From NCBI RefSeq assembly GCF_943371255.1, contig NZ_CALRUC010000105.1:1-15975 (forward strand): DNA of 15,975 nucleotides. The letters are read 5' to 3'. The notes under the pieces were generated by a model. The model was given only the letters and a program-made list of their open reading frames with translations, was not told the DNA's origin and did no database searches. The position numbers were made by a program, and so were the translations under genes. Below are positions 12,740 to 15,975 of this stretch, piece after piece; positions within the stretch are counted from its first letter, which is position 1; each line of letters opens with the position of its first letter. The stretch comes from Ferrovibrio terrae_B. GTDB taxonomy: Bacteria; Pseudomonadota; Alphaproteobacteria; Ferrovibrionales; Ferrovibrionaceae.

Positions 12740-13510
12740 TTGCCGGACATGGGATTGCGGTCAATCGCCGGGTTTGCGGCCGTCCTGGTGCTTGGGCTGG
12801 TACAGCCGGCCCAGGCGCAGACCGGGGCGCAGACCGGGACGCAACTCGCCCTGGTGACGGGCGATGACTATCCGCCCTTTGCCGATTCCCGCCTGCCCGG
12901 TGGCGGCCTGGCCACCATCCTGGTGCAGCGCGTGATCCGCGGCATGGACGACACCGCCACGCTGGAGTTCCAGCCCTGGCGGCGCGGCTATGAAGAAACC
13001 CTGCGCGGGCGCTTTGACGCCACCTTTCCCTATGTGCGCACGGCCGAGCGCGAACGCGACTTTCTCTATTCCGAACCGCTGATCCGTCTGCGCCAGGTGG
13101 TGTTCATGTCGACTGAGCGGCCGTTTGCCTATCGCAGTCCACAGGATCTGCAGGGCCGCCGGGTCTGTGTCGCGCTGGGCTATGCGCCGCCGGCCGAGCT
13201 GCAGGTGATGATCGAGCAGCAGCAGGTCGAGCGCGTGACGCCGGGCAATGCGGCATCCTGTCCCAATATGATCGTGGCCGACCGCGCGGATTTCTTCGTG
13301 CAGGACGAACGCATCGGCAGCGCGCTGGTCGCCAAGGTCGGCCTGTCGGCGACGATCCGGCCGCTCAGCGATCTGCCCTTCGGTGTCACCGAGATTCATC
13401 TCATCGTGCCGCGCCAGCGACCCGATGCCACCGGCCTGATCGGCCGTTTCAACGACGCGCTGCAGCGGCTGCGTGCCAGCGAAGACTACGAGCGCCTGCT
13501 GCTGCAATAA
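12740..13510 (+). CDS. Periplasmic solute-binding protein (SBP_bac_3-like)
   Basis: 256 aa. The signal peptide ends near residue 26 (PAQA|QTG). The mature protein looks like the polar-amino-acid type II binding fold (PF00497): LALVTGDDYPPFADSRLPGGG at the N-terminal lobe, FDATFPYVRTAERERDFLYSEPLI (the usual RxxxxxFSxPY-like region), LQGRRVCVALGYAPPAEL and the C-terminal FNDALQRLRASEDYERLL. No permease or ATPase gene is adjacent, so it could be a solitary sensor-type or orphan binding protein. Start: TTG at 12740 has AGGGGA six bases upstream; an ATG at 12749 would be the alternative and gives the same signal peptide. A 12-bp unit (GCGCAGACCGGG, 12815-12838) is duplicated just after the cleavage site, giving QTGAQTG. 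Confidence 0.82.
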   Translation: MPDMGLRSIAGFAAVLVLGLVQPAQAQTGAQTGTQLALVTGDDYPPFADSRLPGGGLATILVQRVIRGMDDTATLEFQPWRRGYEETLRGRFDATFPYVRTAERERDFLYSEPLIRLRQVVFMSTERPFAYRSPQDLQGRRVCVALGYAPPAELQVMIEQQQVERVTPGNAASCPNMIVADRADFFVQDERIGSALVAKVGLSATIRPLSDLPFGVTEIHLIVPRQRPDATGLIGRFNDALQRLRASEDYERLLLQ

Positions 13511-13540
13511 AGGCCAGATCGTAGCCAAATCCGGGCCGAT

Positions 13541-13552
13541 TGGTTATAACCA
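13541..13552. promoter_or_regulatory. 12-bp palindrome upstream of the SDR gene
   Basis: TGGTTATAACCA, perfect dyad, 22 bp upstream of the TATAAT box. The location fits an operator, but the factor is unknown. Confidence 0.35.
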
Positions 13553-13573
13553 CCGCCCGGAATAGTTACGATA

Positions 13574-13579
13574 TATAAT
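13574..13579 (+). promoter_or_regulatory. Consensus -10 box of the SDR gene
   Basis: Exact TATAAT, 19 bp before the ATG. The expected -35 position (near 13551-13556, CACCGC) is poor, suggesting activator dependence. Confidence 0.5.
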
Positions 13580-13597
13580 GATCAAAGGGAGTGTTCC

Positions 13598-14359
13598 ATG
13601 GATCTCAAGGGCGTAGGCGCGATCATCACCGGCGGTGCCTCGGGTCTGGGCGCGGCCACCGCGCGCGAGCTGGCCAAGGCCGGCGCCAGGGTTGCCTTGC
13701 TCGACATGAATGTCGAACTGGCCGAACAGACCGCCAGGGAGATCGGCGGCGTGGCGGTGAAGTGCGATGTGGTCGATGGCCCGGGCGGCGAAGCGGCCGT
13801 CAAGGAAGCCGTCGCCAAGGTCGGCCCGGTGCGCGTGCTGGTCAACTGCGCCGGCGTCGGCACGCCGATGAAGGCGGTGGGCAAGGATGGCCCGGTGCCG
13901 CTGGAGAAGTTCGTCAAGGTTGTGCAGATCAACCTGATCGGCACCTTCAACATGATCCGCCTGGTCGCGCATCACATGCAGCAGCTGCCCGAGATGGCCG
14001 ACAAGGAACGCGGCTGCATCATCAACACGGCATCGGTCGCCGCCTTCGACGGCCAGATCGGCCAGCCGGCCTATGCCTCGTCCAAGGCGGGCGTCCATGG
14101 CATGACGCTGCCGCTGGCGCGCGAATTCGCCTCATTCGGCATCCGCGTCTGCACCATCGCGCCGGGCCTGTTCGGCACGCCGATGATGTTCGCCCTGCCG
14201 CCGGAGGCGCAGGAGTCGCTCGGCAAGTCGGTGCCCTATCCCTCGCGGCTCGGCCGCCCGGAAGAGTATGCCGCGCTGGCCAAGCATATCTGCGAGAACA
14301 CCATGCTGAACGGCGAGACCATCCGCCTGGATGGCGCGCTCCGGATGGCGCCGCGCTGA
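13598..14359 (+). CDS. SDR-family 3-hydroxyacyl-CoA dehydrogenase type 2-like
   Basis: 253 aa, NAD(P)-binding short-chain dehydrogenase. The cofactor motif TGGASGLG begins at Thr11; the second-strand Asp (LLDMN, about residue 37) indicates NAD+ preference. NCAGVGT is the NAG-like motif. The catalytic residues are Ser146 (NTASVAAFDGQIGQ), Tyr159 and Lys163 (YASSK). The segment FDGQIGQPAYASSKAGVHGMTLP (read as two parts) and the C-terminal NGETIRLDGALRMAPR match the HSD17B10/type-2 HAD group, which oxidises short-chain or branched 3-hydroxyacyl-CoA in isoleucine and fatty-acid breakdown. AGGGAG is well placed before the ATG at 13598. Monocistronic: repeats and a hairpin follow. Other SDR substrates cannot be excluded. 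Confidence 0.92.
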   Translation: MDLKGVGAIITGGASGLGAATARELAKAGARVALLDMNVELAEQTAREIGGVAVKCDVVDGPGGEAAVKEAVAKVGPVRVLVNCAGVGTPMKAVGKDGPVPLEKFVKVVQINLIGTFNMIRLVAHHMQQLPEMADKERGCIINTASVAAFDGQIGQPAYASSKAGVHGMTLPLAREFASFGIRVCTIAPGLFGTPMMFALPPEAQESLGKSVPYPSRLGRPEEYAALAKHICENTMLNGETIRLDGALRMAPR

Positions 14360-14371
14360 ACCATCTCAAAT

Positions 14372-14462
14372 CGTCACCCTCGGCCTTGTGCCGAGGGTCC
14401 ATCTGCGTGTTCCGATGCGCGGACGGTTGGGATGGATCCTCGGAATAAATCCGAGGATGACG
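14372..14462. repeat. Palindromic intergenic repeat (alphaproteobacterial CGTCATCCTCGG type)
   Basis: Two 8-bp hairpins with 7-nt loops, ACCCTCGG/CCGAGGGT (14376-14398) and ATCCTCGG/CCGAGGAT (14436-14458), are arranged as one imperfect 91-bp inverted repeat: CGTCACCCTCGG faces CCGAGGATGACG, and CCGAGGGTCCATC faces GATGGATCCTCGG, each with one mismatch. Translated, it gives the spurious MDPRHKAEGDD/MDPRNKSEDD peptides common in alphaproteobacterial annotations. The second hairpin is followed by TTTTT and could terminate transcription of the SDR gene. Confidence 0.8.
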
Positions 14463-14489
14463 GTTTTTGTGAACGTGCCTTTCTGGTTC

Positions 14490-14510
14490 AGGCCGCCCAT
14501 CGGGCGGCCT
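14490..14510 (+). terminator. Hairpin downstream of the repeat
   Basis: Perfect 9-bp stem AGGCCGCCC/GGGCGGCCT with a 3-nt loop, then TTACTTTG. Backup terminator for the SDR gene. Between here and mdh (14511-14643) I see only a small dyad, GCCGGA-A-TCCGGC at 14518-14530, and no clear promoter. Confidence 0.55.
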
Positions 14511-14643
14511 TTACTTTGCCGGAATCCGGCCGTCTTCGGCCTTCGGAGGGCCCCCGGAGCCTTGCCGGGCTCAACGATTCCCGCTACCCCTTGGGCCGAC
14601 CAATTCCCACCCCAAGACTGATGCAATTCCGGAGGATTTCCCT

Positions 14644-15612
14644 ATGGCGCGCAAGAAAATCGCCCTCATCGGCGGCGGCAATATCGGTGGCACCCTGGCC
14701 CTGCTGGCCGGCATGAAGGAACTGGGCGACATCACCATCTTCGATGTGGTCGAAGGCCTGCCGCAGGGCAAGGCGCTCGACATGGCCCAGGCCGGCGCGG
14801 TCGAGGGCTTCGATGCCAAGCTGAAGGGCACCCAGGATTACGCCGACATCGCCGGTTCGGATGTCATCATCGTCACCGCCGGTGTGGCGCGTAAGCCCGG
14901 CATGAGCCGCGACGACCTGCTCGGCATCAACATCAAGGTCATGCAGGCGGTCGGCGCCGGTATCAAGGCGCATGCGCCGGGTGCCTTCGTCATCTGCATC
15001 ACCAACCCGCTCGATGCCATGGTCTGGGTGCTGCGCGAAGTCTGCGGCCTGCCGCATAACAAGGTGATCGGCATGGCCGGCGTGCTCGACAGCGCCCGCT
15101 TCCGTCACTTCCTGGCCGAGGAATTCAACGTCTCGGTCAACGATGTGAATGCCTTCGTGCTCGGCGGCCATGGCGACACCATGGTGCCGCTGATCCGCTA
15201 CTCCACCGTGGCCGGCATCCCGGTGCCCGACCTGATCAAGATGGGCTGGTCGACGCAGGAGAAGATCGACAAGATCATCCAGCGTACCCGCGACGGCGGC
15301 GCCGAGATCGTCGCCCTGCTCAAGACCGGCTCGGCCTTCTACGCGCCGGCCTCGTCCGCCATCGAAATGGCCGAGAGCTACCTGAAGGACAAGCGCCGGG
15401 TGCTGCCCTGCGCCGCCTGGCTCGACAAGGGCAAGTACGGCCAGACCGGCATGTATGTCGGCGTGCCGGTGGTGATCGGCGCCAATGGCGTGGAGAAGAT
15501 TGTCGAGATCCAGCTCAATGCGGACGAGCAGAAGATGTTCGAGCATTCGGCCAATGCCGTGAAGGGCCTGGTCGACGCCTGCAAGCCGATCGATCCGAGC
15601 CTGGGCAAGTAA
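14644..15612 (+). CDS. mdh: Malate dehydrogenase
   Basis: NAD-dependent interconversion of malate and oxaloacetate in the TCA cycle; 322 aa, LDH-like MDH group typical of alphaproteobacteria. The dinucleotide motif GGGNIGG is at residues 10-16, with Asp34 at the end of the second strand (NAD+ preference). Substrate arginines are Arg83 and Arg89 (VARKPGMSRDD; Arg at 83 specifies malate over lactate). ITNPLDAMVW follows, the LDSARFRHF loop carries the Asp/Arg pair, and the catalytic His176 lies in GGHGDTM. SD GGAGGA at 14632-14637 is strong. In many alphaproteobacteria mdh leads into sucCDAB; here a terminator follows at once and a Pmp3-like gene comes next. Confidence 0.97.
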   Translation: MARKKIALIGGGNIGGTLALLAGMKELGDITIFDVVEGLPQGKALDMAQAGAVEGFDAKLKGTQDYADIAGSDVIIVTAGVARKPGMSRDDLLGINIKVMQAVGAGIKAHAPGAFVICITNPLDAMVWVLREVCGLPHNKVIGMAGVLDSARFRHFLAEEFNVSVNDVNAFVLGGHGDTMVPLIRYSTVAGIPVPDLIKMGWSTQEKIDKIIQRTRDGGAEIVALLKTGSAFYAPASSAIEMAESYLKDKRRVLPCAAWLDKGKYGQTGMYVGVPVVIGANGVEKIVEIQLNADEQKMFEHSANAVKGLVDACKPIDPSLGK

Positions 15613-15634
15613 TAGTTTCAGCTTCGGCTGACGG

Positions 15635-15666
15635 AAACGGCGCGCTGGCGACAGCGCGCCGTTTTT
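15635..15666 (+). terminator. Intrinsic terminator of mdh
   Basis: Perfect stem ACGGCGCGCT/AGCGCGCCGT (extendable by A-T pairs) with loop GGCGAC, followed by a run of five T. Confidence 0.92.
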
Positions 15667-15676
15667 GATTCCGAGA

Positions 15677-15775
15677 CACCCTCCCCCTCCCACTGCTGCG
15701 GAGTGGCCTTATTGCCCTCTCCCATGAAATGGAAGAGGGAGGGCCCCGCTGCGCAGCAGTGGATGGGTGAGGGGC
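15677..15775. repeat. Second palindromic intergenic repeat, CCCTCTCCC type
   Basis: Nested inverted repeat. The inner stem is CCCTCTCCCAT (15715-15725)/ATGGAAGAGGG (15729-15739), with one mismatch and a GAA loop. The outer arms CCACTGCTGCG (15690-15700) and CGCAGCAGTGG (15752-15762) are exact, and extend with mismatches to about 15677 and 15775. No coding sequence; resembles widespread MITE/REP-like intergenic elements. Confidence 0.7.
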
Positions 15776-15826
15776 TTGGTCTTTCGCGCTATACTCTCCC
15801 GCGACTCAACCGCTGGAGACTCCGAA

Positions 15827-15975
15827 GTGCGCCTGCTGATCGCGATCTTCCTGCCCTTCCTGCTGTTCTTCACCATCGGCCGGCCGATTGCCGGCATCCT
15901 CTGCCTGATCCTGCAGATCACCCTGATCGGCTGGATCCCGGCCGCACTCTGGGCGGTCTATTCCCTCAGCCAGTA
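15827..15975 (+). CDS. Pmp3/YqaE-family small membrane protein, truncated by window end
   Basis: 49 codons visible. Start is the GTG at 15827 with TGGAG eight bases upstream and TATACT at 15790-15795 as a possible -10. The sequence has two hydrophobic segments, RLLIAIFLPFLLFFTIG and AGILCLILQITLIGWIPAA, the latter with the GWIPA..WA.Y pattern of the proteolipid Pmp3/YqaE/UPF0057 family. Members are about 50-60-residue membrane peptides linked to membrane potential and stress in other organisms. The family usually ends a few residues after this point, so little is missing. It follows a repeat and the mdh terminator, so it is an independent unit. Confidence 0.75.
   Translation, partial: MRLLIAIFLPFLLFFTIGRPIAGILCLILQITLIGWIPAALWAVYSLSQ

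Noticed and set aside
12815..12844. Tandem 12-bp repeat GCGCAGACCGGG
   Set aside because: Only two full copies inside coding sequence right after a signal peptide, where length changes are tolerated. A minor slippage duplication.
14331..14716. Small ORFs on both strands between the SDR gene and mdh
   Set aside because: They arise from the palindromic repeat; the MDPRxKxEDD-like peptides are known annotation artefacts.
14584..15693. Long minus-strand open frame opposite mdh
   Set aside because: mdh has every catalytic residue; the antisense product is His/Asp/Gly-rich and runs through the mdh terminator.
15709..15921. 70-codon minus-strand ORF across the second repeat
   Set aside because: Translation of a repeat (HPLLRSGALPLPFHGRG-like) and of the antisense of the Pmp3-like gene; no SD.
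1..15975. tRNA, rRNA, CRISPR array, insertion sequence or prophage genes
   Set aside because: None seen: no regularly spaced direct repeats, no cloverleaf-like sequence noticed in the gaps, and no transposase, integrase or phage motif in any credible frame.

Overview
The window is GC-rich, densely coding chromosomal DNA. Gene content, codon use and regulatory motifs suggest an alphaproteobacterium, probably Rhodospirillales-like. Supporting signs are a GlnZ/GlnK-type PII protein behind a sigma-54-like promoter, a Zur-type operator in front of znuCBA, an EcfG-type (general stress response) promoter motif, and intergenic palindromic repeats of the kind that give spurious MDPRxKxEDD-like peptides. 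No species assignment can be made from sequence alone. There is no phage, insertion sequence, CRISPR array or tRNA in the window; most of it is ordinary core genome.

Layout. (1) 1-1654, minus: 5' part of a class A penicillin-binding protein, cut by the window edge. (2) 1753-4557, plus: a zinc-uptake operon with a promoter and Zur-type dyad, an unrecognised 50-aa His-rich/one-TM ORF, znuC, znuB and znuA, with overlaps or 2-3 bp gaps. (3) 4569-6874, minus: leuA, then a stand-alone PII gene with its own sigma-54-like promoter; the PII gene ends at a hairpin terminator that meets the znu operon tail to tail. (4) 6875-7302: a 428-bp divergent region holding two candidate Leu-rich leader peptides and alternative hairpins upstream of leuA. 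(5) 7303-8729, plus: scoAB (succinyl-CoA:3-ketoacid CoA-transferase) with a strong terminator. (6) 8792-9715, plus: a small periplasmic DUF6152-like protein and a four-TM membrane protein. (7) 9789-10592, plus: a YbaY/YscW-like lipoprotein behind an EcfG-like promoter motif. (8) 10615-11806, plus: an Rrf2 regulator overlapping a SAM-dependent methyltransferase gene; a perfect 20+5+20 bp palindrome covers the regulator's promoter and start codon. (9) 11824-12654, minus: a DUF1232 membrane protein and an exported orphan. (10) 12740-13510, plus: a solitary solute-binding-like protein. (11) 13598-14359, plus: a type-2 3-hydroxyacyl-CoA dehydrogenase-like SDR. (12) 14372-14510: palindromic repeat plus hairpin. 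(13) 14644-15666: mdh with its terminator. (14) 15677-15775: a second palindromic repeat. (15) 15827 to the end: start of a Pmp3/YqaE-family membrane peptide.

Functionally the window joins zinc uptake, nitrogen signalling, leucine synthesis, and acyl-CoA/ketone-body and TCA metabolism, with several envelope proteins of unknown role. The least explained items are the 50-aa ORF that opens the znu operon, the palindrome-controlled Rrf2-methyltransferase pair, the leuA leader region, and the DUF6152/membrane-protein pair, whose layout resembles CopC/CopD.
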